The translations under genes were made by a program, and so were the position numbers. The notes under the pieces are model-generated. The model saw nothing but the letters and a program-made list of their open reading frames with translations. It had not been told where the DNA came from and did no database searches. Positions 48,550 to 57,748 of a DNA stretch of 64,000 nucleotides are shown here, piece after piece. The DNA lies in NCBI RefSeq assembly GCF_035762905.1, contig NZ_DASUCC010000131.1:1-64000 (forward strand), given 5' to 3'. The first letter of the stretch is position 1, and every line of letters starts with the position of its first letter. The stretch is from DASYTH01 sp035762905 (GTDB lineage: Bacteria; Actinomycetota; Actinomycetes; Mycobacteriales; Pseudonocardiaceae).

Positions 48550-49595
48550 TGGCGGGAATCGAGCTGACCGGACTGTCCACCGTGTACCCGAACGGGGTGC
48601 GCGCGGTGGACTCGCTGGACGTGAGCATCAAGGACGGCGAGTTCTTCGCGCTGCTCGGGCCGTCCGGGTGCGGCAAGACCACGCTGCTGCGCACCATCGC
48701 CGGGCTGGAGCCGGCCACCTCGGGCACCGTGTCGATCGGTGCGCGGGACGTGACCAGGGTCGAGCCGGGGCAGCGCCGGGTGGCCATGGTGTTCCAGGAC
48801 TACGCGCTGTTCCCGCACATGTCGGTGGCGGAGAACATCGCCTACCCGCTGCGGGTGCGGCGGGCGCCCCGGCCGCGGCAGCGTGAGGTGGCGGCGCGGA
48901 CCGCGGCCGACCTCGGGCTGGACGGGCTGCTCGAGCGCCGGCCGGGTCAGCTCTCCGGCGGGCAGCAGCAGCGGGTGGCGCTGGCCCGGGCCATCGCCGT
49001 GTCGGCCGACGTTCTGCTGCTCGACGAGCCACTGTCCAATTTGGACGCCCGGTTGCGGCTGGAGGCCCGGACCTTCCTCAAGCGGCTGCAACGGGAGCTG
49101 GGCCTGACCACCGTGTTCGTCACGCACGACCAGGCCGAGGCGCTCGCGCTGGCCGACCGGATCGCGGTGATGGAGGCCGGCCGGATCCGCCAGCTCGGCA
49201 GCCCCCGGGAGATCTTCCAGCGCCCGGGCAGCACCTTCGTGGCCAACTTCATCGGCTCCACCCCGATGAACCTGCTGCCCGGCGCGGTCCGGTCCGGTGC
49301 GGTCGAGGTGGCCGGCACGTCGTTGACCGAGGTCGACCTTCCGGACGGAACCGAGGTGGTGGTCGGCATCCGGCCGGAGTACCTGACGCTGGGGGAGGAG
49401 GGCATCCCCGGCACGGTGTCGATCGTGGAGAACCTCGGGATCACCTCGCTGGTCACCCTCGAGTGCGCCGACGGCACCCTGATCGGCGTCACCGTTCAGG
49501 AACATGCCGAACCCCGGATCGGCGCCCAGGTCAGTGCCGCCCCCCAGCCCGGCAGGCTGCTGCTCTACGGCCAGGACGGCGTGTTGCTCGGCTGA
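48549..49595 (+). CDS. ABC transporter ATP-binding protein (CUT1/PotA-like)
   Basis: 348 residues from ATG 48549. Walker A GPSGCGKTTL, signature LSGGQQQRVALARA, Walker B VLLLDEPLSNLDA and the switch His in FVTHDQAEA are all intact. A C-terminal TOBE-type regulatory domain follows (GIRPEYLTLGEE). Many actinobacterial sugar systems lack their own ATPase and share MsiK; this operon carries one. No adjacent transcription factor was found. The last 31 bases overlap the convergent gene. Confidence 0.94.
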   Translation: MAGIELTGLSTVYPNGVRAVDSLDVSIKDGEFFALLGPSGCGKTTLLRTIAGLEPATSGTVSIGARDVTRVEPGQRRVAMVFQDYALFPHMSVAENIAYPLRVRRAPRPRQREVAARTAADLGLDGLLERRPGQLSGGQQQRVALARAIAVSADVLLLDEPLSNLDARLRLEARTFLKRLQRELGLTTVFVTHDQAEALALADRIAVMEAGRIRQLGSPREIFQRPGSTFVANFIGSTPMNLLPGAVRSGAVEVAGTSLTEVDLPDGTEVVVGIRPEYLTLGEEGIPGTVSIVENLGITSLVTLECADGTLIGVTVQEHAEPRIGAQVSAAPQPGRLLLYGQDGVLLG

Positions 49596-50260
49596 CCCGG
49601 CCACCCGCCGGGCTGGCGGCGCAGCCACTGGACGACCGAGCCGGTGCACGCCAGCGCCAAGCTGATCACCGGCATGATCGCGAGGAAGGTCGCGCTGCCG
49701 ATCATCACCACCTTCATGCCCAGCGTGTCCTCGTCCACACCGGGCAGGGTTGCGAAGGCGATCAGGTAGACCAGGCAGATCGCCAGCTCGAGCGCCGTGC
49801 CGATGATGAGGATGGTCCGGCCGGTGCCGTGCACGAGCTGGACGCCACCCGCGATCAGCAGCGCGACGCCGACGAGCTGGGCCAGCAGCACCAGCCAGGC
49901 GACCCCGGAGGCGAACTCGTCCTGGGTTTCACCGCTGGCCACGCCGATCATGCCGAAGCAGGTGGTGAGCAGCGTGATCCCGGCCTGGACGAAGGCCAGC
50001 ACGGCGGCCGCGGTGGCCGTCCCCGGCCGGAAGCCGGCCGGCGCGTGCTGCGGCGGATACTGCGCTGAATACTGCGGCGGATACTGCGGATAGCCGGCGG
50101 CGGGATAACTCGGTGCGCTCGGGTAGATGCTCGGTTGGGGGATCCCGCCCGGGGGTGACGGCGGGCTGGCGAACGGCGGAAAGTGACTGCCCTGGTATGG
50201 AGTTCCCTCAGGCTGCTGACTCGGGTCCTCGGGTGACTGGTCTTGGGGCGCACCGTCCAT
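49565..50260 (-). CDS. Pro/Tyr-rich four-helix membrane protein, unknown function
   Basis: 231 residues from ATG 50260. The first 75 residues are Pro/Gln/Tyr-rich (YPQYPPQYSAQYPPQ), then four hydrophobic helices follow (AAAVLAFVQAGITLLTTCFG; LVLLAQLVGVALLIAGGVQL; ILIIGTALELAICLVYLIAF; a last one near VVMIGSATFLAIMPVISLAL). The architecture is common in actinobacteria for uncharacterised membrane proteins. It overlaps the ABC ATPase gene by 31 bases at the 3' end. Confidence 0.8.
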   Translation of the reverse strand: MDGAPQDQSPEDPSQQPEGTPYQGSHFPPFASPPSPPGGIPQPSIYPSAPSYPAAGYPQYPPQYSAQYPPQHAPAGFRPGTATAAAVLAFVQAGITLLTTCFGMIGVASGETQDEFASGVAWLVLLAQLVGVALLIAGGVQLVHGTGRTILIIGTALELAICLVYLIAFATLPGVDEDTLGMKVVMIGSATFLAIMPVISLALACTGSVVQWLRRQPGGWPGQPSNTPSWP

Positions 50261-50409
50261 GCCAGACAGTCTACTTCGGATCGACCTGCGGGCCTCACCC
50301 GGAGCTACTCCGTGATCGTGCCGATGCGGGCCGGAACCGGGGCGAGGAACGGGATGATCGCGCCAGGCGCCGGCCGGTCCGCTACGAGCGCACGCGGCCG
50401 GTCCCGCCG

Positions 50410-50961
50410 CTACCGAAGGTCCGACCGCACCATGCCGTAGATCACCTCGTCGTGCCACGCGCCGTTGCGGAACGCCGCGCCGCGCAGCACGCCCTCCCGG
50501 GTGAAGCCGGCCCGTTCGAGGGCGCGCTGCTCGGCGATGTTGTCGATCGAGGTGCCCGCCTGCACGCGGTTCTGCGTGGTGTGCGCGAACAGGTAGTTCA
50601 CCAGCAGTCGCTGCGCCTCGGTGCCGAGCCCTTGGCCGCGCCACTGCGGCCACAGCGCGAGCCCGAACTCGACGCACTCGAACGCGGAGCCGGGGTTGGT
50701 CAGCCGCCAGTTGACGAACCCCACCCGCTCGCCGTCGAGCGTCTCCACCATCAGCGTCCAGCGCGGCGCGCCGAGCAGTCGGTTCTCCTGCCAGCCCGTG
50801 CGCCAGAACCGGGGGTCGCGAAACCCCGCCCAGTTGAACTCCCCGATGGCCTCGGGGTCGGCGAGCATCCGCTCCAGGTGGTCCAGGTCCTCCTCGGCGA
50901 CCGGCCGCAGCCGGACCCGACTCCCCTCCGGCGCGCCGACCGCCTCCGGAGACCGGGTCAC
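50410..50961 (-). CDS. GNAT-family N-acetyltransferase (RimJ/RimL-like)
   Basis: 183 residues from GTG 50961, which overlaps the OsmC stop codon as GTGA. The acetyl-CoA-binding motif is in LWPQWRGQGLGTEAQRLLV and the second block in IDNIAEQRALERAGFTREGV. The family acetylates protein N-termini, antibiotics or small molecules. Downstream of an OsmC peroxide-response protein it may be part of a stress operon. Confidence 0.9.
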   Translation of the reverse strand: MTRSPEAVGAPEGSRVRLRPVAEEDLDHLERMLADPEAIGEFNWAGFRDPRFWRTGWQENRLLGAPRWTLMVETLDGERVGFVNWRLTNPGSAFECVEFGLALWPQWRGQGLGTEAQRLLVNYLFAHTTQNRVQAGTSIDNIAEQRALERAGFTREGVLRGAAFRNGAWHDEVIYGMVRSDLR

Positions 50962-51383
50962 GCCAGGGCGGCGTCGAGTGTGATCTTGGTTCCGGTGAGC
51001 GCCTTGGAGACCGGGCAGTTCTGCTTGGCGCTCTCGGCGACCTCGGCGAACGCGGCGGCGTCGAGGCCCGGGATGGTGGCCCGCACGGTCAGGTGGATGC
51101 CGGTGATCCCCTCGCCCGGCTGGAAGGTCACGTCGGCCTTCGTGTCCACGGTCTGCGGCGGCGTGCCGGAGGTGGCGAGCTGGTGCGACAGCGCCATCGA
51201 GTAGCAGGTGGCGTGCGCGGCGGCGATCAGCTCCTCCGGGCTGGTCTTGCCGTTGGCCTCCTCGGCCCGCGAGGGCCAGCTGACGTCGTAGGTGCCCAGC
51301 CCGGACGAGTCGAGCGACACGGTGCCGGAGCCCTCCAGCAACGAGCCGTTCCAGTGCGCGTTCGCGGTTCGTGTTGTCGCCAT
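50958..51383 (-). CDS. OsmC/Ohr-family peroxiredoxin
   Basis: 141 residues from ATG 51383. The two redox cysteines lie in HATCYSMALSHQL and KQNCPVSKALTG, the spacing seen in OsmC, which reduces organic hydroperoxides. GTYDVSWPSRAEEANGKTSP is a family block. It is the first gene of a two-gene unit with the acetyltransferase, or third after the kinase-like gene upstream (12-base gap). Confidence 0.94.
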   Translation of the reverse strand: MATTRTANAHWNGSLLEGSGTVSLDSSGLGTYDVSWPSRAEEANGKTSPEELIAAAHATCYSMALSHQLATSGTPPQTVDTKADVTFQPGEGITGIHLTVRATIPGLDAAAFAEVAESAKQNCPVSKALTGTKITLDAALA

Positions 51384-51395
51384 GGACGAATCAGA

Positions 51396-52037
51396 TCAGA
51401 CCGGACCCTCGTCGAGCAGCGCGGGGTGTGCCGGATCGTCCATTCGGACGGCGGTGTCCGCGGTCAGCAGGGGACGCACCTCGGCGTCGTACCGGGCGTA
51501 CGCCGGCAGCGCCCAGGCCTCCGCCGCCCCGTCCCCGGTCCGCCGGGCCAGCGCCGGGGCGGACATCCAGAGATGCACGGTGTGGTCGAAGGCCAACCCC
51601 CGACCGAGCAGCAGCTCGCCGTCCAGCACCAGTACCGCGTCCCCGGCCAGGTTCAGGTAATCGGCCCGGGTGGCCCGGTCGGTGTCGGCGTTCCACAGCG
51701 ACGGCAGCACCCGGCCGGACCCGCCGGGTTTCATCGGGTCGAGCACCTCGCGGGTCAGGCCGCCGGCGTCCAGCCAGTCCTCGTAGCGGGCGTCCGGGTT
51801 CTGTTTGCCCCGCTCGAACCGCAGCGACGCCGGGCGGAGGAAATCGGCCGCGGCCACCCGCAGCACCGGCCGGCCACGCAGTCGTAGGGCCTCGCCCAGC
51901 GCATCGGCAAGCCCGCCGGGGCCGGCCGGCGGCGCCCCGTCCACCGCCACCCGGAGCCGACCGGCACGCCGGGTGATCATCTCGATCAGCTCGGCGACCA
52001 GCCGCTCGGCGGACACCGGTCGGAAGCGCACGGGCAC
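51396..52037 (-). CDS. Uridine-kinase-like protein lacking a normal P-loop
   Basis: 213 residues from GTG 52037; GTG 52082 is also possible and adds 15 residues. VDGAPPAGPGGLADALGEAL sits where uridine kinase has its Walker A (GxxxxGKS/T), but the Lys-Ser/Thr is missing. FDHTVHLWMSAPALARR and ALPAYARYDAEVRP match family blocks. Activity as a kinase is therefore doubtful. It is divergent from dnaE. Confidence 0.78.
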   Translation of the reverse strand: MPVRFRPVSAERLVAELIEMITRRAGRLRVAVDGAPPAGPGGLADALGEALRLRGRPVLRVAAADFLRPASLRFERGKQNPDARYEDWLDAGGLTREVLDPMKPGGSGRVLPSLWNADTDRATRADYLNLAGDAVLVLDGELLLGRGLAFDHTVHLWMSAPALARRTGDGAAEAWALPAYARYDAEVRPLLTADTAVRMDDPAHPALLDEGPV

Positions 52038-52120
52038 CAGTATTGTCGGGCCCCCGGGGTAGAACGGTGGGGTGCTCGACACGCCTCGCCGGTTGACCCT
52101 CAGCCGCTTCGATCTCGTCG

Positions 52121-52126
52121 TAGGGT
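52121..52126 (+). promoter_or_regulatory. -10 box of dnaE (probable leaderless start)
   Basis: TAGGGT ends 8 bases before the GTG of dnaE, and no Shine-Dalgarno lies between. A TTGACC at 52093-52098 is too far away (22-base spacer) to be a standard -35. Confidence 0.5.
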
Positions 52127-52134
52127 GATGCCTC

Positions 52135-55100
52135 GTGGCGGCTGACTCCTTCGTTCATCTTCATGTGCACACCGAGTACTCGATGCTTGACGGCGCCGCC
52201 AAGGTCACGCCCCTGCTCGAGGAGGCCAAGCGCCTCGGGCAGCCCGCCGTGGCCATGACCGACCACGGCAACCTGTACGGGGCCGACGAGTTCTACCAGA
52301 CCGCAAACCGGGTCGGCATCAAGCCGATCATCGGTATCGAGGCCTATCTGGCGCCGGTGAGCCGGTTCCACAAGAAGCCGGTGTTCTGGGGCGACGCCCG
52401 ACAGCGCGACACCGACGAGCTGGGCGAAGGCGGCGACGTCTCCGGCGCAGGCGCCTACACCCACATGACCATGTGGGCGGCGAACTCGGCCGGGCTGCGC
52501 AACCTGTTCGCGCTGTCGTCGCTGGCCAGCCTGCAGGGGTACTACCGCAAGCCGAGGATGGACCGGGAACTGCTGGCCGAGCACGCCACCGGGATCATCG
52601 CCAGCACCGGGTGCCCGTCCGGCGAGGTGCAGACCCGGCTGCGGCTGGGACAGCCCGCCGAGGCGCTGCAGGCCGCGGCCGACTACCGGGACATCTTCGG
52701 CGCCGAGAACTTCTTCCTCGAGCTGATGGATCACGGTCTGCCGATCGAGCGCTCGGTCCGCGACGGGCTGCTGGACATCGGGCGCCGGCTCGACCTGACC
52801 CCGCTGGCCACCAACGACTCGCATTACGTCACCAAGGACCAGGCCAACGACCACGCCGCGCTGCTCTGCGTGCAGTCCGGCAAGACGATCACCGACCCGA
52901 ACCGGTTCAAGTTCGACGGCGACGGCTACTACCTGAAGTCCGCGGCCGAGATGCGCGAGCTGTGGGACGGCCAGGTGCCCGGCGCTACAGACGCCACGCT
53001 GTTGATCGCGGAGCGGGTCGAGTCCTACGCCGAGGTGTACTCGCACGTCGACCGGATGCCGATGTTCGACGTGCCGGCGGGGGAGACCCAGGCGACCTGG
53101 CTGCACAAGGAGGTCATGGCCGGGCTGCACCGGCGGTTCCCGGGCGGCATCCCGGACGGCTACGTCGAGCGGGCCGAGTTCGAACTGAACGTGATCAACC
53201 AGAAGGGCTACCCGGCGTACTTCCTGGTCGTGGCCGACCTGGTCAACCACGCCAAGGACGTCGGCATCCGGGTGGGGCCCGGCCGGGGCTCGGCGGCCGG
53301 CTCGCTGGTCGCCTACGCGCTGGGCATCACCAACCTCGACCCGATCCCGCACGGCCTGCTGTTCGAGCGGTTCCTCAACCCCGAGCGGCCGTCCATGCCC
53401 GATGTCGACATCGACTTCGACGACCGGCGGCGCGGCGAGATGGTGCGCTACGCCACCGAGAAGTACGGCGTGGACAAGGTGGCCCAGGTCATCACGTTCG
53501 GCACGATCAAGACCAAAGCGGCGATCAAGGACGCCGCCCGGGTGCTGCACGGCCAGCCCGGGTTCGCCATCGCCGACCGGATCTCCAAGGCGCTGCCGCC
53601 GCCGATCATGGCCAAGGACATCCCCCTGTCCGGCATCGTGGATCAGACCCACGAGCGGTACGGCGAGGCCGCCGAGGTGCGCACCCTGATCGAGACCGAC
53701 CAGGACGTCGCCAAGATCTTCGAGACCGCCCGGGGCCTTGAGGGGCTGATTCGCAACGCCGGTGTGCACGCCTGCGCGGTGATCATGTCCTCGGAACCGC
53801 TGATGAACTCGATTCCGCTGTGGCAGCGGGACGACGGGTCGATCATCACCGGCTGGGACTATCCCTCGTGCGAGGCCATCGGCCTGCTGAAGATGGACTT
53901 CCTGGGGCTGCGCAACCTGACCGTGATCGGTGACGCGATCGACAACATCCGGGCCAACCGGGGCTCCGACATCGATCTGGAAACCCTCGCGCTGGACGAC
54001 CCGGACACCTACAAGCTGCTCGGCCGGGGCGACACGCTGGGTGTGTTCCAGTTGGACGGTGGCGCGATGCGCGACCTGCTGCGCCGGATGCAGCCCACCG
54101 GGTTCGACGACATCGTGGCCGTGCTGGCCCTGTACCGGCCGGGTCCGATGGGCATGAACGCGCACAACGACTACGCCGACCGGAAGAACAACCGGCAGAA
54201 GATCACACCGATCCACCCGGAACTGGAAGAGCCGCTGCGTGAGATCCTGGCCGAGACCTATGGCCTGATCGTGTACCAGGAACAGATCATGCGCATCGCG
54301 CAGAAGGTCGCCGGCTACTCCATGGGACGCGCCGACGTGTTGCGCAAGGCGATGGGAAAGAAGAAGAAGGAGGTCCTCGAGAAGGAGTACGAGGGCTTCG
54401 ACGAGGGCATGCGCGCCAACGGGTTCTCCAAGGCGGCGGTGAAAGCCTTGTGGGACACCATTCTTCCGTTCGCCGGGTACGCGTTCAACAAGTCGCACGC
54501 GGCCGGCTACGGTCTGGTCTCCTACTGGACGGCCTACCTCAAGGCCAACTATCCGTCGGAGTACATGGCCGCGCTGCTGACCTCGGTGGCGGACAACAAG
54601 GACAAGTCGGCGGTGTACCTGTCCGAGTGCCGCCGGGCCGGGATCAAGGTGCTGCCGCCGGACATCAACGAGTCCGGGCTGCGCTTCGCCGCGGTCGGCA
54701 CCGACATCCGGTTCGGGCTCGGCGCGATCCGCAACGTCGGGGCCAACGTGGTCGAGTCGATCATCGAGACCCGGTCGAAGAAGGGTGCCTACGTCTCGTT
54801 CACCGACTTCCTGGACAAGTCCGAGCTGGTCTGCTGCAACAAGCGGGTGATCGAGTCGCTGGTGAAGGCCGGCGCGTTCGACTCCCTCGGGCACACACGG
54901 TTGTCGCTGGTGCAGGTGCACGAGGAGGCGGTGGACGCGGTCGTCGGGCTCAAGCGGCAGGAGGCGATGGGTCAGTTCGACCTGTTCGGCGACTTCGGCG
55001 GCGGTGAACCGGCGGTGGACGCCTCGCCGCTGGCCCATCTCAAGATCAGCTCCGAGGAGTGGGCGCGCAAGCAGCTGCTCGGCTTCGAGCGGGAGATGCT

Positions 55101-55701
55101 CGGGTTGTACGTCTCGGCGCACCCGCTGGACGGCGCCGAGCGGTTGCTGCGCAAGCACGCCCCCAAGCCGATCGCCGAGATCCTGGCCGACCCGCCCAAG
55201 GAGGGCGAGCTCGTGCTGTCCGGCATGATCTCCGCGCTCGAACGCCGGGTGAACAAGCAGGGCGAGCCGTGGGCGATCTGCACGGTGGAGGACCTGGACG
55301 CCTCGATCGAGGTGCTGTTCTTCCCCAAGTCCTACTCGGTGTTGTCGATGGACCTGGTCGAGGACGCGGCCATCGCCGTCAAGGGCCGGGTGAACTGGCG
55401 CGAGGACAAGATGTCGGTGTTCGGCTCGGGGCTGATTCCGTTGGACATCAGCGACATCGAGCACACCCCCGGCGCCCCGCCGCCGTTCGTGTTGCTGTGC
55501 AATCCCAACAAGCTCAACGACGACGTGGTCGGCGAGCTCAAGCACACCCTGTCGGCACATCGTGGTGACACCCCCGTTCATCTCAAGTTCGCGCACAAGG
55601 ACAACGGCGTCACCCTGGCTCTGGACGACTACCCGATCACCGTCACCCCGGCATTTCTCGGCGAGATCAAAGCTATCCCTGGAATAACCGTCGACGCGTG
55701 A
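52135..55701 (+). CDS. dnaE: DNA polymerase III alpha subunit
   Basis: 1188 residues from GTG 52135, the replicative polymerase of the high-G+C Gram-positive bacteria. The N-terminal PHP domain shows HLHVHTEYSMLDGA and MTDHGNLYGADEF; its metal ligands look intact, as expected where PHP provides proofreading. The polymerase active-site aspartates lie in MPDVDIDFDDRRRGEM (about residues 420-435). The tandem HhH, OB fold (LVLSGMISALERRVNKQG) and tau-binding C-terminus complete the normal length. A 12-base palindrome GACCGCGCGGTC (55700-55711) begins in the stop codon. Confidence 0.97.
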   Translation: MAADSFVHLHVHTEYSMLDGAAKVTPLLEEAKRLGQPAVAMTDHGNLYGADEFYQTANRVGIKPIIGIEAYLAPVSRFHKKPVFWGDARQRDTDELGEGGDVSGAGAYTHMTMWAANSAGLRNLFALSSLASLQGYYRKPRMDRELLAEHATGIIASTGCPSGEVQTRLRLGQPAEALQAAADYRDIFGAENFFLELMDHGLPIERSVRDGLLDIGRRLDLTPLATNDSHYVTKDQANDHAALLCVQSGKTITDPNRFKFDGDGYYLKSAAEMRELWDGQVPGATDATLLIAERVESYAEVYSHVDRMPMFDVPAGETQATWLHKEVMAGLHRRFPGGIPDGYVERAEFELNVINQKGYPAYFLVVADLVNHAKDVGIRVGPGRGSAAGSLVAYALGITNLDPIPHGLLFERFLNPERPSMPDVDIDFDDRRRGEMVRYATEKYGVDKVAQVITFGTIKTKAAIKDAARVLHGQPGFAIADRISKALPPPIMAKDIPLSGIVDQTHERYGEAAEVRTLIETDQDVAKIFETARGLEGLIRNAGVHACAVIMSSEPLMNSIPLWQRDDGSIITGWDYPSCEAIGLLKMDFLGLRNLTVIGDAIDNIRANRGSDIDLETLALDDPDTYKLLGRGDTLGVFQLDGGAMRDLLRRMQPTGFDDIVAVLALYRPGPMGMNAHNDYADRKNNRQKITPIHPELEEPLREILAETYGLIVYQEQIMRIAQKVAGYSMGRADVLRKAMGKKKKEVLEKEYEGFDEGMRANGFSKAAVKALWDTILPFAGYAFNKSHAAGYGLVSYWTAYLKANYPSEYMAALLTSVADNKDKSAVYLSECRRAGIKVLPPDINESGLRFAAVGTDIRFGLGAIRNVGANVVESIIETRSKKGAYVSFTDFLDKSELVCCNKRVIESLVKAGAFDSLGHTRLSLVQVHEEAVDAVVGLKRQEAMGQFDLFGDFGGGEPAVDASPLAHLKISSEEWARKQLLGFEREMLGLYVSAHPLDGAERLLRKHAPKPIAEILADPPKEGELVLSGMISALERRVNKQGEPWAICTVEDLDASIEVLFFPKSYSVLSMDLVEDAAIAVKGRVNWREDKMSVFGSGLIPLDISDIEHTPGAPPPFVLLCNPNKLNDDVVGELKHTLSAHRGDTPVHLKFAHKDNGVTLALDDYPITVTPAFLGEIKAIPGITVDA

Positions 55702-55888
55702 CCGCGCGGTCGCCCCGCGAGTCCCCGTTTCCAGCAACCGAGTTGCGTCTTCTAGTCCGGCATGCCGCGCTCGACGACTTCGTCAGCAGGGCGCGGTGGC
55801 CGCCGCACCGGATGCTGGCCGAAGTGCGGATCGCCGGACAGCCGACCATTGTGGACACAGCGGTCCGGAGTAAGGGAAGGTCGACGAG

Positions 55889-56137
55889 ATGTGCGCAACC
55901 CGGTCCAAGCGCTGGCGGGATCTGTCGCCCGGTCAGCGGCGGATGGTCGTCCTGGGGGGAGTGGTGCAGGTGGCGTTGGCCGCTGTCGCGTGGATCGACC
56001 TCGGCCGGCGTCCGGCAGAGCGGGTGCGGGGGCGCAAGGCGGTGTGGGCTGTGGTGATCGCGATCAATTATGTCGGGCCGATCGCCTACTTGTGTTGCGG
56101 CCGGACCAAGGGCGGGGTCGACGGGGGCAGGACGTAG
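55889..56137 (+). CDS. Small PLDc_N-type membrane protein
   Basis: 82 residues from ATG 55889, with AGGGAAGG 8 bases upstream. Two helices are predicted: VLGGVVQVALAAVAWIDL and VVIAINYVGPIAYLCCG, the second with the NYVGPIAY motif of the PLDc_N family. RWRDLSPGQRR precedes the first helix. It may act in membrane stress or bacteriocin-type immunity, by analogy only. The 55702-55888 stretch before it holds no gene I can support. Confidence 0.82.
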   Translation: MCATRSKRWRDLSPGQRRMVVLGGVVQVALAAVAWIDLGRRPAERVRGRKAVWAVVIAINYVGPIAYLCCGRTKGGVDGGRT

Positions 56138-56140
56138 CCT
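56135..56140 (+). promoter_or_regulatory. -10 box of bioA (probable leaderless start)
   Basis: TAGCCT overlaps the stop codon of the small membrane gene and ends 6 bases before the bioA GTG. No ribosome site lies between, so a leaderless bioA mRNA is likely. Confidence 0.5.
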
Positions 56141-56146
56141 GCGGGC

Positions 56147-57418
56147 GTGGATGTCAGGGAGCTGCTGGCGCTGGACCGGGCGCATGTGTGGCATCCGTAC
56201 GGGCCGATGCCGGGGCTGGCGGAGCCGCTGGTGGTCGAGTCGGCGCGCGGGGTGCGGCTGCGGCTGGCGGATGGGCGTGAGCTGATCGACGGGATGTCGT
56301 CGTGGTGGGCGGCCATTCACGGGTACCGGCATCCGGTGCTGGACCGGGCGATGGTCGAGCAGGCCGGGCGGATGAGCCATGTCATGTTCGGCGGGCTCAC
56401 CCACGAGCCGGGAGTGCGGCTGGCGCACCGGCTGGTCGAGATCACTCCGGAGCCGCTTGAGCACGTCTTCCTGTGTGACTCGGGCAGCGTCTCGGTCGAG
56501 GTCGCGATCAAGATGTGCCTGCAGTACTGGCGGTCGACCGGCCGGCCGGACAAGCGCAGGCTGCTGACCTGGCGCGGCGGGTACCACGGGGACACTTTCC
56601 ACCCGATGAGCGTGTGCGACCCGCACGGCGGGATGCACAGCCTGTGGCGCGGGGTGCTGCCGGAGCAGGTGTTCGCCGGGATGCCGCCGGTCGGCTTCGA
56701 GCACGACTACGTGGCACACCTGGCCGAGCTGATCGAGGCCCACGCCGGCGAGCTCGCGGCGGTGATCGTCGAGCCGGTCGTCCAGGGCGCAGGCGCGATG
56801 CGCTTCCACGATCCGCGGTACCTGCATGTGCTGCGTGAGCTGACGCTGGCCAACGACGTGCTACTGATCTTCGACGAGATCGCCACCGGATTCGGCCGGA
56901 CCGGCACGCTGTTCGCCGCCGACCACGCCGGGGTCAGCCCGGACGTGATGTGCCTCGGCAAGGCGATGACCGGCGGTTACCTCTCGATGGCCGCGACGCT
57001 GTGCACCGCGAAGGTGGCCACCGGAATCTCGGCGGGTGCCGTGCCGGTGCTGGCGCACGGTCCGACGTTCATGGCCAACCCGCTGGCCGCAGCGGTGTCC
57101 CGCGCCTCGATCGACCTGCTGCTCGAGTCGGACTGGCAGAGTACGGTCAAACGCATCGAGCTGGAACTGGCCAGCGGCCTCGCCCCGGCCGCCGCCCTGC
57201 CCGGCGTTCGCGACGTCCGCGTCTTGGGGGCGATCGGAGTCGTGCAGCTGAACCACCCGGTGGATGTGTCCGAGGCGACCCGGACTGCGGTGGACGCGGG
57301 GGTGTGGCTGCGCCCGTTCCGGGACGTCATTTATACAATGCCGCCGTTCATCTGTGAAAATGGTGAAATCCGGGCGATTGCGAACGCCGTTGTCGCGGCC
57401 GCCGCGGCCGCCGGCTAA
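56147..57418 (+). CDS. bioA: Adenosylmethionine-8-amino-7-oxononanoate aminotransferase
   Basis: 423 residues from GTG 56147. BioA transfers the amino group of SAM to KAPA to form DAPA in biotin synthesis. The start ALDRAHVWHPYGPM is the BioA-specific block, SSWWAAIHGYRHPVLDRAM follows, and the PLP lysine lies in DVMCLGKAMTGGYLSMA. IFDEIATGFGRTG carries the cofactor aspartate. The gene's stop overlaps the convergent glutaredoxin-like gene by 4 bases. bioF is missing from this cluster. Confidence 0.96.
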   Translation: MDVRELLALDRAHVWHPYGPMPGLAEPLVVESARGVRLRLADGRELIDGMSSWWAAIHGYRHPVLDRAMVEQAGRMSHVMFGGLTHEPGVRLAHRLVEITPEPLEHVFLCDSGSVSVEVAIKMCLQYWRSTGRPDKRRLLTWRGGYHGDTFHPMSVCDPHGGMHSLWRGVLPEQVFAGMPPVGFEHDYVAHLAELIEAHAGELAAVIVEPVVQGAGAMRFHDPRYLHVLRELTLANDVLLIFDEIATGFGRTGTLFAADHAGVSPDVMCLGKAMTGGYLSMAATLCTAKVATGISAGAVPVLAHGPTFMANPLAAAVSRASIDLLLESDWQSTVKRIELELASGLAPAAALPGVRDVRVLGAIGVVQLNHPVDVSEATRTAVDAGVWLRPFRDVIYTMPPFICENGEIRAIANAVVAAAAAAG

Positions 57419-57672
57419 ATGGTATTTGGTAATAGCCTTCTGGCCAGTTCCGCGTCGGTCGGCTCGATCAGCACCGACCCGTCCGGAAGCACCACCACCG
57501 GGATGTTGGTCCGCCCTTCGGCCAGCTCAATGGCCCTGTCGCGGGCAACGGCGTCGCGCTCGACATCGACGTCGGTGAATGGCACCTTGTTGTTCCGCAG
57601 CCATGCCTTGGCCTGCCGGCAGTCCCCACACCACTCGGCGCCAAACACGACGACGTTTTCGCTCCCACCCAT
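57415..57672 (-). CDS. Glutaredoxin-family protein
   Basis: 85 residues from ATG 57672. The active site is FGAEWCGDCRQAKAWL (CGDC), and NIPVVVLPDGSVLIEP is the cis-Pro segment. It would reduce disulfides in the cytoplasm, perhaps with mycothiol (a mycoredoxin-like role) since these organisms lack glutathione; that is inference. On the minus strand TATATT (57691-57686) is a possible -10. It lies between bioA and bioD, facing bioA. Confidence 0.92.
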   Translation of the reverse strand: MGGSENVVVFGAEWCGDCRQAKAWLRNNKVPFTDVDVERDAVARDRAIELAEGRTNIPVVVLPDGSVLIEPTDAELARRLLPNTI

Positions 57673-57734
57673 ACGCACGGCACGGAATATACCCAACCCC
57701 CGGACGCACGTGGGTGGTGCAATCGGGTTGGGTC

Positions 57735-57740
57735 TAATCT
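57735..57740 (+). promoter_or_regulatory. -10 box of bioD (probable leaderless start)
   Basis: TAATCT matches the TANNNT pattern and ends 8 bases before the bioD GTG with no Shine-Dalgarno between. No operator palindrome of the BioQ type was recognised here. Confidence 0.5.
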
Positions 57741-57748
57741 GACTCTCC

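Noticed and set aside
51391..55737. A long minus-strand frame opposite dnaE
   Set aside because: Antisense shadow of dnaE with no recognisable domain except where it coincides with the real uridine-kinase-like gene in another frame.
55698..55888. A gene starting at the GTG that overlaps the dnaE stop
   Set aside because: The predicted peptide has no family motif, runs in another frame over the well-supported small membrane gene and lacks a ribosome site.
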